NCBI GenBank assembly: GCA_965197005.1
Contig: OZ239982.1
Span: forward strand, 992,001 to 1,056,000
Direction of reading: 5' to 3'
DNA from: G965197005 sp965197005
GTDB taxonomy: Bacteria > Pseudomonadota > Gammaproteobacteria > Pseudomonadales > Oceanobacteraceae
DNA: 64,000 nucleotides
Within the stretch, counting starts at the first letter, position 1, and each line of letters begins with the position of its first letter. The notes below the pieces were generated by a model that worked only from the letters and a program-made list of their open reading frames with translations, was not told the DNA's origin and searched no databases. The translations under genes were made by a program, and so were the position numbers. Positions 15,786 to 23,736 of this stretch are shown one piece after another.

Positions 15786-16379
15786 CAGTCTGATGGAATA
15801 CACAGAATAGCAGGAGCTGTTGAGACCTTTACAGCGGAGGGCAATTTATCACCTGTTTCTAAAAATCTTGAAGGGAATGAAGTACAGGCAAATAAAGACC
15901 AAGCGGATAAAGAGCTTAAGAAAAAGAAAAAGCATTATAGCCAGAATGGGGAGGTGCCTGTTGAGAATCTTAGGAAAAAATCTTGGATTGAACGCCAATA
16001 TTTAAACATAAAGAGGCTCCTGAAAGAGCATATTAGAATCGGATATATTGCTACTTTTAATATTAATAGATATATTGGAGCGACCATAAATTTAGGTTCA
16101 GTTAAATTAAACGATGCTGTTGGAGAAGGCAAATGGACTAAGGATGGCTATATCCAACAATATTCTGAGGGAAGGACTTACGCTGAAATTTCAGTTCCAG
16201 GATTGGGTTCGGTATCGTCGGAAAGCATAACTAAAGACAATGGAAAATCTTGGCTCAATAACGGTTTGAATCCTGAAAAAGATGTATTTCTGGAGGCTAT
16301 ATCGGGAGAGGGACCAACCCCAGAGGTTAGTATTTCAGTTGGGTTTGGTGTTGTTTATGAATATGAGTTTAATAAATAG
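15786..16379 (+). pseudogene. Decayed RHS cassette: linker plus fourth complete toxin tip
   Basis: The frame is open from 15786 but has no ATG or TTG; the only GTG is at 15954, directly against GGGGAG. It contains the RHS linker (GNEVQANKDQADKELKKKKKHYSQNGE, in frame, 15873-15953) fused to a new tip of about 140 residues. The tip starts VPVENLRKKSWIERQYLNIK, contains INLGSVKLNDAVGEGKW and ends VSISVGFGVVYEYEF. No RHS core precedes the linker, so the cassette cannot be made as an RHS protein where it stands. The tip has no recognisable catalytic motif, and its C-terminal strands look beta-sandwich or pore-like (weak impression). The 73 bases between the previous gene and this frame hold no gene. 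Confidence 0.55.
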
Positions 16380-16400
16380 TTCAATTACGAGGGGCTTTTA

Positions 16401-16727
16401 ATGGAAAAACAATTTAGATTTTTCTCCATATTTATCTATTTTTCTTTTTTTTGTGGAATTCTGTCTGCTTTTCTTATGCACTATTGGGATAAGAATAAAG
16501 ATCCAATTTTGGGGCTATTTTTTTTGGCTACAGCTCTTCCTTTTGCAATATCTCATCTTACACTGCTAAGTAAAATAATTGAAAAGCACAGGTGGGTCTT
16601 GCTTTGTTTTATTGCTTTAGTCATTTGGCCTTTGGTTTTTTCTATTTTTCTTGCTCTGGGTCCTTTTATATATTTCTTTTATTATGATGGGCTTCCAAGA
16701 ATAAAAAAGTTTATATCAAACGCTTAA
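16401..16727 (+). CDS. Small multi-pass membrane protein, candidate immunity for the fourth tip
   Basis: 108 residues, very hydrophobic, with about three to four membrane segments (roughly 7-27, 36-57, 65-98) and a basic C-terminus (RIKKFISNA). It starts at ATG 16401 after GAGGGG, 21 bases behind the decayed toxin cassette. Multi-pass membrane immunity proteins are typical against membrane-acting or pore-forming toxins, so the tip may target the inner membrane. That is inferred from position and topology only. Strongly AT-rich. Confidence 0.55.
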   Translation: MEKQFRFFSIFIYFSFFCGILSAFLMHYWDKNKDPILGLFFLATALPFAISHLTLLSKIIEKHRWVLLCFIALVIWPLVFSIFLALGPFIYFFYYDGLPRIKKFISNA

Positions 16728-16737
16728 AAAACACTAA

Positions 16738-16773
16738 TAGGATATATATGTACGCTTCGGTTTTGTTAAGACG
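16738..16773 (+). repeat. Short intercassette repeat, copy 2
   Basis: Diverged copy of 13108-13141 (GGATATATATGTACGCT...GTTAAGACGAA), located between the fourth immunity gene and the RHS remnant. Confidence 0.6.
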
Positions 16774-16804
16774 AAGTTCTTGACGGGATATCAATAACGG
16801 CAAT

Positions 16805-17041
16805 ATGATCCAACGTGGCAATACCCAAATTAGCTATGATATTCTAAGCGGCAAAGTTCAAAGCATTAATGGCAACCAACAAACCTTTAGCTACCACGTA
16901 AACGGACAACTGCTTAAAACCCAAACCCGAGAGGCCGGTATGCAAACCCAAATACTGCACCTAAATAGCACTCTAAACAAAGTCAACGCAAGACTTTACG
17001 ACTCAGTATTAGGTTTTATCAACTCTGACAATGATAAATAA
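16805..17041 (+). pseudogene. RHS core remnant with internal deletion
   Basis: 78 residues starting MIQRGNTQISYD, matching the RHS block at 9007 onward. After LNSTLNKV the sequence jumps directly to NARLYDSVLGFIN, skipping about 480 bases, and then stops. It marks the right edge of the toxin island, and presumably a fifth cassette whose tip has been lost. Confidence 0.7.
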
Positions 17042-17112
17042 AATAGCCATTTTCAGAGATGTTTATTTACCTTAATAGTTGGCAAGTCATTGTTATGCTG
17101 ATGGAAAATTAA

Positions 17113-17139
17113 AAGGCTGAGTTTGAAAAGCTCAGCCTT
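17113..17139 (-). terminator. Terminator of the aspartate aminotransferase gene
   Basis: Perfect 9-bp stem AAGGCTGAG / CTCAGCCTT with a 9-base loop. Read on the minus strand it is followed by TTTTAATTTT, a T-tract, and lies 35 bases beyond the aminotransferase stop. Confidence 0.75.
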
Positions 17140-17173
17140 GTGGTTTGCTTATGATAGAAATGTAAATGCAATA

Positions 17174-18367
17174 TTATAACGCATTGTTTGCAAGCGCTTG
17201 TTTAATGCGCTCTAAGGCGGCCTCTAGGTTTTGCATGCTGGTGGCAAAAGAGAGGCGCATATGTTTAGGGCAGCCAAAAGCAGAACCGGGAACTAGGGCT
17301 ACATTGGCTTTATTTAAGAGTTTTTCTGCAAATTCTACATCATCTTCAATGCCAGCTTGTTGCATGGCTTGTGAAAAGTCAGGAAAGGCATAAAAAGTGC
17401 CGTCACTATCAATACAGCTTACGCCGTTAATTTGGTTAAGACTATCGACCACAAAACGATGGCGTTGCTTAAAGGCTTGTAGCATGTCTTGAATACAGTC
17501 TTGGGAACCATTAAGGGCTTCTTCTGCGGCATATTGGGCAATGGAAGTGGGGTTGGAGGTACTTTGGGATTGAATTTTTTTCATGGCGGCGATAATTTCA
17601 GCAGGTCCGCCTACATAGCCAATGCGCCAACCTGTCATGCTGTATGCTTTGGATACGCCGTTCATTACAATGGTACGAGAATACAGTTCTGGGCAGACAT
17701 TCACAATGTTATGAAAGCCTTCATCAGACCAGATGATATGTTCGTACATATCATCGGTGGCAATGAGAATATGAGGGTGTTTAAGTAGCACCTCGGCTAA
17801 TGCACTTAATTCTTCTTTGGTGTAAGCAACCCCTGATGGATTAGATGGGCTGTTAATGACTACCAGTTTGGTGTTTTCAGTAATGGCGTTTTCTAGTTGG
17901 GCGGCGGTCATTTTAAAACGGTTTTTTTGTTCGGTTGCAACAATAATAGGTGTGGCATCGGCAATTTTGACCATATCAGGATAAGAGACCCAAAAGGGGG
18001 CGGGAATAATTACTTCGTCATTTGGGTTTAAATACGCCAAACTTAAATTAAAGAAACTTTGCTTTCCGCCACAAGAAACCAAAATTTGATTAGGTTGATA
18101 ATCCAGAGCGTTATCGCGTTTAAATTTGTTGATAATCGCTTGTTTTAAGCTGGCAGTGCCGTCTACGGCAGTGTATGTGGTATGTCCTGCATTAATGGCG
18201 GCGATGGCGGCTTGTTTGATGTGTAAAGGGGTAGGAAAATCTGGCTCGCCAGCACCTAAACCAATAACATCTTTACCCTCTGCACGCAGCTGCGCTGCAC
18301 GGCTGGTAACAGCCAAAGTTGGGGAGGGTTTTACATTTTGTGAGCGGTTAGAGAGAGAAAATGTCAA
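17174..18367 (-). CDS. aspC: Pyridoxal-phosphate aspartate aminotransferase, class I (Ib type)
   Basis: 397 residues. It carries the class I aminotransferase signatures: GAGEPDFPTP near the N-terminus, the NSPSNPSG motif, DDMYEHI (cofactor-ring Asp), and NGVSKAYSMTGWRIGY with the PLP-binding Lys240. A conserved C-terminal MRLSFATS holds the substrate-carboxylate Arg. Length and motifs fit the Ib aspartate aminotransferases (aspartate/2-oxoglutarate, sometimes also prephenate). The start is TTG 18367 with AAGGAT upstream; no suitable ATG exists nearby. It is divergent from uvrB, an arrangement also seen in pseudomonads. The gene symbol is by family; aatA is an equally used name. Confidence 0.85.
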   Translation of the reverse strand: MTFSLSNRSQNVKPSPTLAVTSRAAQLRAEGKDVIGLGAGEPDFPTPLHIKQAAIAAINAGHTTYTAVDGTASLKQAIINKFKRDNALDYQPNQILVSCGGKQSFFNLSLAYLNPNDEVIIPAPFWVSYPDMVKIADATPIIVATEQKNRFKMTAAQLENAITENTKLVVINSPSNPSGVAYTKEELSALAEVLLKHPHILIATDDMYEHIIWSDEGFHNIVNVCPELYSRTIVMNGVSKAYSMTGWRIGYVGGPAEIIAAMKKIQSQSTSNPTSIAQYAAEEALNGSQDCIQDMLQAFKQRHRFVVDSLNQINGVSCIDSDGTFYAFPDFSQAMQQAGIEDDVEFAEKLLNKANVALVPGSAFGCPKHMRLSFATSMQNLEAALERIKQALANNAL

Positions 18368-18454
18368 AATAGTATCCTTAAGGGCAAAACCCTTCTTTAA
18401 AGCAAATTTAAAAACCTTATAATGCTACTAAATCTTAGCGCTAACTGGAATAAC

Positions 18455-20482
18455 ATGAGCAAATCTTTTGCAATAAAATCGAAATATTCACCTGCTGGTG
18501 ATCAACCCTATGCCATTGCTAAATTAACTGAGGGGCTGAATGCTGGGCTATTAAAGCAAACTTTGCTTGGGGTAACCGGTTCAGGCAAGACCTATAGTAT
18601 GGCAAATATTATTGCTAACTGTCAGCGACCAACGGTGATTATGGCACATAATAAGACGTTGGCGGCACAACTTTATGGTGAATTTAAGGAGTTTTTTCCT
18701 GAAAATTCGGTAGAGTACTTCGTCTCTTATTATGATTATTATCAGCCAGAGGCTTATGTCCCTGCCTCGGATACTTTTATTGATAAAGATGCTTCGGTTA
18801 ATGAACATATTGAGCAAATGCGTTTGTCGGCCACTAAGTCTTTAATGGAGCGTCGAGATGCCATTATTGTGGCAACGGTTTCTGCTATTTATGGTTTGGG
18901 TGATCCTGATTCTTATATGCAAATGATGTTGCATTTGGTGCGTGGCGATAGCATTAATCAGCGTGAAATTTTAAGGCGTTTGGCAGAATTACAATATACG
19001 CGTAATGACGTTGAGTTTCAACGTGGCACGTATCGGGTGCGTGGGGATTTAATTGATGTTTTCCCTGCTGAAAGTGATGAGCAAGCTCTACGCATTGAAT
19101 TATTTGATGATGAGGTGGAGCAGTTAAGTAGCTTTGACCCTTTAACAGGAGAGATTTATCATCGTCTAGCTCGTGCAACGGTGTACCCGAAAACCCACTA
19201 TGTCACTCCACGTCAACGTATATTAGATGCCATTGAGCAAATAAAATTAGAGTTAAAAGAGCGGCTTGCGTACTATCGTCAAGAAAATCTATTGGTTGAG
19301 GCACAAAGATTAGAGCAACGTACCAATTACGATATTGAAATGATGCAAGAGTTGGGTTATTGCACAGGTATTGAAAATTATTCACGTTATTTGTCTGACC
19401 GTGAGGCAGGAGAGCCACCACCAACTTTATTTGATTATCTGCCTAAAGATGCCTTGGTTTTTGTGGACGAATCTCATGTGACTATTCCGCAAATTGGCGC
19501 TATGTATCGTGGCGATCGCTCACGCAAAGAAACGTTGGTGCAATTTGGGTTTCGTCTGCCTTCAGCTTTAGATAACCGTCCTATGCGCTTTGAAGAGTGG
19601 GAGGCGATTGTGCCTCAAGCTATTTACGTTTCTGCCACCCCTGGCAAGTATGAGCAAGAGCATAGTGAACAAACTGTTGAGCAGGTGGTGCGTCCAACAG
19701 GCTTGCTTGATCCTGTGGTGGAAGTTCGTCCTGCAACGGGGCAAGTTGATGATGTGTTAGAGGAAATTCGTATACGTACGCAACAAAATGAGCGTATTTT
19801 AATTACTGTCTTAACCAAACGCATGGCGGAAGATTTAACGGATTTTCTGTTTGAACAGCATGTTCGAGTACGTTATTTGCATTCTGATATTGATACTGTA
19901 GAGCGTGTAGAGATTATTCGTGATTTACGTTTAGGTGAGTTTGATGTGCTGGTTGGTATCAACCTGTTGCGTGAAGGCTTAGATATTCCTGAGGTGTCTT
20001 TGGTTGCTATTTTTGATGCAGATAAAGAGGGTTTTTTGCGCTCTGAGCGTTCGCTTATTCAAACCATAGGGCGTGCAGCAAGAAATTTAGCGGGTAAGGC
20101 GATTTTATATGCAGATAAAATAACCAATGCCATGCAGGTTGCTCTTGATGAAACACAAAGACGGCGAGAGAAGCAGCAACAATTTAATCAGATAAATGAG
20201 ATTACTCCAAAAGGTATTATTAAGTCTGTTGCAGATATTTTAGAGGCAGCTCCTGCACCGGGTAAAAAGAAATTTACCCATAAAAGCAATAAGCCTGTTA
20301 AGGCTAAAAAAGGACAGCAAGCGTTATGGCAAACACTCAGTGCCAGTGAGTTAAGCCAAGAAATAGCCAAGGTGGAAGATGCGATGTTTAAAGCGGCACA
20401 AGATTTAAATTTTGAGCAGGCGGCTAGCTTAAGAGATGAGTTACAACAGATGAAAAAACAGTGGTTGTTAACAGATGGTTAG
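18455..20482 (+). CDS. uvrB: Excinuclease ABC subunit B
   Basis: 675 residues from ATG 18455 (MSKSFAIKSKYSPAGDQP); an ATG at 18422 is in frame but adds atypical residues. With this start the Walker A lysine (GVTGSGKT) is Lys45, exactly as in the E. coli protein. Also visible are the beta-hairpin region (EYFVSYYDYYQPEAYVP), the DESHVT motif, helicase motifs V/VI (GLDIPEVSLV, QTIGRAARN) and a C-terminal UVR domain. UvrB hands damaged DNA from UvrA to UvrC in nucleotide excision repair. Full family length, no defects. Confidence 0.97.
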   Translation: MSKSFAIKSKYSPAGDQPYAIAKLTEGLNAGLLKQTLLGVTGSGKTYSMANIIANCQRPTVIMAHNKTLAAQLYGEFKEFFPENSVEYFVSYYDYYQPEAYVPASDTFIDKDASVNEHIEQMRLSATKSLMERRDAIIVATVSAIYGLGDPDSYMQMMLHLVRGDSINQREILRRLAELQYTRNDVEFQRGTYRVRGDLIDVFPAESDEQALRIELFDDEVEQLSSFDPLTGEIYHRLARATVYPKTHYVTPRQRILDAIEQIKLELKERLAYYRQENLLVEAQRLEQRTNYDIEMMQELGYCTGIENYSRYLSDREAGEPPPTLFDYLPKDALVFVDESHVTIPQIGAMYRGDRSRKETLVQFGFRLPSALDNRPMRFEEWEAIVPQAIYVSATPGKYEQEHSEQTVEQVVRPTGLLDPVVEVRPATGQVDDVLEEIRIRTQQNERILITVLTKRMAEDLTDFLFEQHVRVRYLHSDIDTVERVEIIRDLRLGEFDVLVGINLLREGLDIPEVSLVAIFDADKEGFLRSERSLIQTIGRAARNLAGKAILYADKITNAMQVALDETQRRREKQQQFNQINEITPKGIIKSVADILEAAPAPGKKKFTHKSNKPVKAKKGQQALWQTLSASELSQEIAKVEDAMFKAAQDLNFEQAASLRDELQQMKKQWLLTDG

Positions 20483-20511
20483 TTTGTGGCACTTGATGCC
20501 ATAAACTAACC
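20477..20511. terminator. Bidirectional terminator between uvrB and galU
   Basis: GGTTAGTTT-G-TGGCA, loop CTTGA, TGCCA-T-AAACTAACC is a 9+5 bp stem with one internal mismatch. It overlaps the uvrB stop codon, and T-rich sequence (GGGTTTTTATTTG) follows on the plus strand. It separates two convergent genes. Confidence 0.7.
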
Positions 20512-20521
20512 GCATGGGTTT

Positions 20522-21355
20522 TTATTTGTTTTTAAATAAATGTTCATAGGCATGATTGGTGGCTTCAACAAAACCTTCAATACTGCCGCAATCAAAGCGT
20601 TGTCCTTTGAATTTATAAGCCATTACACAGCCTTCTTTGGCTTGGGTTAATAGGGCATCGGTAATTTGTACTTCGCCATTTTTACCCGCAGGGGTGGTTT
20701 CAATTTTATGAAAAATATCTGGGGTTAAAATATAACGTCCAATAATAGCAAGGTTGCTAGGTGCTTTGCCTTGAGCGGGTTTTTCTACCATGTCGGTTAC
20801 ACGGTATAAGCCTTCACGCATTTCTTCACCTGCGATAATGCCATATTTGTGCGTTTCATCTGCTGGTATTTCTTGAATGGCAACCACAGAGCAGCGGAAT
20901 TGATTATAAATTTTCACCATTTGTGCTAATACGCCTTCGCCATCTTCTGCGGGTAAGCAAAAATCATCAGCTAGTACAACGGCAAAGGCTTCATCTGCCA
21001 TTAAGTTGCGCCCTGACAAGATAGCATGACCTAAGCCTTTCATATGGTTTTGTCGAGTAAAGGTAAATTTAGCTTGGTCTATTAAGGTGCGTACGCTGTC
21101 TAGCATATTTTCTTTGCCGCTACCTTGAATTTGGTGTTCTAATTCATAGCTAATATCAAAATGGTCTTCAATGGCATGTTTACCACGGCCTGTTACAAAT
21201 CCAATGTTTTTAATACCAGCTTGCACTGCTTCTTCAACACCGTATTGCACTAAGGGTTTATTTACCACAGGTAGCATTTCTTTGGGCATCACTTTGGTAG
21301 CAGGTAAAAAGCGTGTACCATAACCGGCAACGGGAAATAGGCATTTATTAATCAT
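20522..21355 (-). CDS. galU: UTP-glucose-1-phosphate uridylyltransferase
   Basis: 277 residues from ATG 21355, with AAGGA about 7 bases upstream; a TTG at 21361 is in frame but too close to that site. The nucleotidyltransferase signature is clear: PVAGYGTRFLPATKVMPKEMLPV (residues ~8-30) with the Gly-rich loop and catalytic Arg and Lys. Further matches are GLGHAI, VVLADDF and the VEKP motif. It makes UDP-glucose for polysaccharide and envelope synthesis. It is divergent from the zwf operon, so glucose-1-phosphate use and glucose-6-phosphate oxidation share one 170-base promoter region. Confidence 0.95.
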   Translation of the reverse strand: MINKCLFPVAGYGTRFLPATKVMPKEMLPVVNKPLVQYGVEEAVQAGIKNIGFVTGRGKHAIEDHFDISYELEHQIQGSGKENMLDSVRTLIDQAKFTFTRQNHMKGLGHAILSGRNLMADEAFAVVLADDFCLPAEDGEGVLAQMVKIYNQFRCSVVAIQEIPADETHKYGIIAGEEMREGLYRVTDMVEKPAQGKAPSNLAIIGRYILTPDIFHKIETTPAGKNGEVQITDALLTQAKEGCVMAYKFKGQRFDCGSIEGFVEATNHAYEHLFKNK

Positions 21356-21527
21356 TAACAATCCTTATTTAAAGTCTAAAAAGGCTTGCTATCATGCTAT
21401 GCTTTAGCAATGACTGCAAGTTGTTAAATGAGTGAATACTGCCTTTTTATTACAAAAATAAAAATTTAATACGCAAAGTTGAGTATATTGCGTAAACTCA
21501 ATGAGTAAATTAATTTAAGGAGTCGTT

Positions 21528-23009
21528 GTGAGTACTGCAAAAAGCGCAGAAGCGGATAAAACTGAGTTATTTGAACTGATTTTTTTTGGTGGTTTAGGGG
21601 ATTTAACGCTAAGAAAATTATTGCCAGCGTTGTATTTTTTAGAGTTTGATGCGCGTTTAGGGGCAGGTCATTTATATTTGCTAACCAGACGTCGTTATAG
21701 CCGTAAAGAGTTTATGCAGTTGTTAAAAGATGATGTGAGTAAGCATATTGATAAGGCGTATTGGGATAATACAGTATGGCAGCGGTTTATTGAAAAAATA
21801 CAGTGTTTAACCGTTGATATTAACCAGTCTGATCATTTTAAATTGTTAGCACAAACCCTGGACAATCAATGCTCTAATCGTGTGTATTATTGTGCAACAG
21901 GATCTAATTTGTATACGCAAATTTGCGCTCAATTACATTGTTATCAGTTAATTACGCCACAGAGTAAAATTGTATTAGAAAAACCCATAGGACATGACAA
22001 ACAGTCTGCTCAAGCGATTACCAGTGCAGTTGCAGAATATTTCAGCGAGTCACAAATTTATCGTATAGACCATTATTTAGGTAAAGAAACGGTACAAAAT
22101 TTAATGGTTTTACGGTTTGCTAATTCTATTATTGAGTCCCAATGGAATCAGCGTTATATCGACCATGTGCAAATTAGTATTGGTGAAAGTTTGGGCGTTG
22201 AAAAACGCGGTGAGTTTTATGATAAAGTAGGTGCGCTTAGAGATATGGTGCAAAATCATTTGCTGCAGCTTTTATGTATGACAGCAATGGAGCCGCCAGC
22301 ACAAATTGATGCCGATAGCATTCGTAATGAGAAAGTTAAAATTCTAAAAGCATTAAAGCCTATTGAAGGCAGTGCCTTAGAGCAGCATGTTGTGCGAGGA
22401 CAATATACTCAAGGAAATATTGATAGTAAAGAGGTACAGGCTTATAACCAAGAGCCAAATGTGAGTGAGCATAGCCAAACAGAGACCTTTGTTGCACTTA
22501 AAGTAGAAATTGATAACTGGCGTTGGGCAGGTGTGCCATTTTATTTACGCACAGGCAAACGTTTGGCCTCCAGAGCTTGTGAGATTATGGTGCAATTTAA
22601 AGAAGTACCACATTCTATTTTTCCTGCAAGTTCAAGTGCCAGCCTTGCCAATAAATTATTTTTTAGGCTACAGCCTGATGATGGTGTTCGTTTAGTGATG
22701 TATGAAAAACGTACAGGCTCAAATATGAATGTACGCAGTGTGAATTTGAGCTTAAATCCATTGCAAGATAAACAAAAGCGTGTGCCAGAAGCCTATGAGC
22801 GTCTTTTATTTGATGTGCTAGATGGGAATGCGACCTTATTTTTGCGTGATGATGAACTGATGCATGCATGGAACTGGATAGATCCTATTTTGCAACATTG
22901 GCAGAGTAAAGACAGCGAGCCAGATCATTATAGTGCAGGTAGTTGGGGGCCTGCTTCAAGTACGATGATGTTGGCAAAAGATGGGCGAGTGTGGCAAGAA
23001 AATAGCTGA
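21528..23009 (+). CDS. zwf: Glucose-6-phosphate 1-dehydrogenase
   Basis: 493 residues from GTG 21528 with a strong AAGGAG site. The N-terminal Rossmann segment is FFGGLGDLTLRKLLPALY, with a serine-less variant of the usual GASGDL. The active-site signature RIDHYLGKETVQNL is intact, as are the EKPIG motif and the C-terminal domain (FYLRTGKRL). It oxidises glucose-6-phosphate to 6-phosphogluconolactone with reduction of NAD(P). First gene of a tight four-gene Entner-Doudoroff operon; pgl follows after 27 bases. Confidence 0.95.
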   Translation: MSTAKSAEADKTELFELIFFGGLGDLTLRKLLPALYFLEFDARLGAGHLYLLTRRRYSRKEFMQLLKDDVSKHIDKAYWDNTVWQRFIEKIQCLTVDINQSDHFKLLAQTLDNQCSNRVYYCATGSNLYTQICAQLHCYQLITPQSKIVLEKPIGHDKQSAQAITSAVAEYFSESQIYRIDHYLGKETVQNLMVLRFANSIIESQWNQRYIDHVQISIGESLGVEKRGEFYDKVGALRDMVQNHLLQLLCMTAMEPPAQIDADSIRNEKVKILKALKPIEGSALEQHVVRGQYTQGNIDSKEVQAYNQEPNVSEHSQTETFVALKVEIDNWRWAGVPFYLRTGKRLASRACEIMVQFKEVPHSIFPASSSASLANKLFFRLQPDDGVRLVMYEKRTGSNMNVRSVNLSLNPLQDKQKRVPEAYERLLFDVLDGNATLFLRDDELMHAWNWIDPILQHWQSKDSEPDHYSAGSWGPASSTMMLAKDGRVWQENS

Positions 23010-23036
23010 ATTTAACCTAATTAAGAGAGATAAAAA

Positions 23037-23735
23037 ATGGCAATTCATGATTATCCTTATTCCAGTGCAGTATTAGCGGCAAATAAACTGGCGCAAACAC
23101 TGAGTTCTTATTTGCAGTCGCATATAGAGCAGCAGGGTAAAGTGTATTTGGGTGTTAGTGGTGGGCAAACGCCAGTGGCTTTTTTTCAGCAATTAGCGAA
23201 GATGGATATAAACTGGGAAAAAGTGGTGATTACATTACTTGATGAACGTTGGACAGAAGATAAACAAACACAAAACGAGACTTTGGTACGCACATATTTA
23301 TTGCAAAATCATGCGAGTAAAGCAGGTTTTGTACCACTTAAAAATGAACATGCTGATATTGATGATGGCTATATGAACGCAGAAAACCGTTTACATGAAC
23401 AGTTAAATAGTTTGGATTTTGCTGTATTTGGCATGGGTGATGATGGACATACTGCATCATGGTTTCCCAACTCTAAGGCATTACCTCAAGCACTTGATGA
23501 GAATAATCGAGCTTGGAGTACTGTTGTGCATGATGCCCCTGTATTTGCAGACAGATTGACTTTAAATTGGCGTTTATTAAGTTGTTGCCAGCGTTTTTTT
23601 CTACATTTTCATGGACAGCAAAAATATCAGGTTTATCAAAAAGCATTAGCTAACATAACGGAATTAACCAGCATGCCTATACGTAAAATATTACAACAAA
23701 GCCAAATTCCTGTTAGCCTTTATCGAAGCGAATAA
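23037..23735 (+). CDS. pgl: 6-phosphogluconolactonase (DevB/Pgl type)
   Basis: 232 residues. It shows the SugarP isomerase-like fold motifs: GVSGGQTPVAFF (phosphate-binding loop), LLDERW and GMGDDGHTASWFP with the catalytic His. It hydrolyses the product of Zwf to 6-phosphogluconate. The start has a GAGAGAT site; the stop is separated by one base from edd, indicating translational coupling. Confidence 0.93.
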   Translation: MAIHDYPYSSAVLAANKLAQTLSSYLQSHIEQQGKVYLGVSGGQTPVAFFQQLAKMDINWEKVVITLLDERWTEDKQTQNETLVRTYLLQNHASKAGFVPLKNEHADIDDGYMNAENRLHEQLNSLDFAVFGMGDDGHTASWFPNSKALPQALDENNRAWSTVVHDAPVFADRLTLNWRLLSCCQRFFLHFHGQQKYQVYQKALANITELTSMPIRKILQQSQIPVSLYRSE

Positions 23736-23736
23736 C

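Noticed and set aside
15954..16379. Stand-alone gene starting at GTG 15954
   Set aside because: The GTG is in frame with the RHS linker directly upstream and touches the only purine-rich stretch, so this is a truncated cassette rather than an independent gene.
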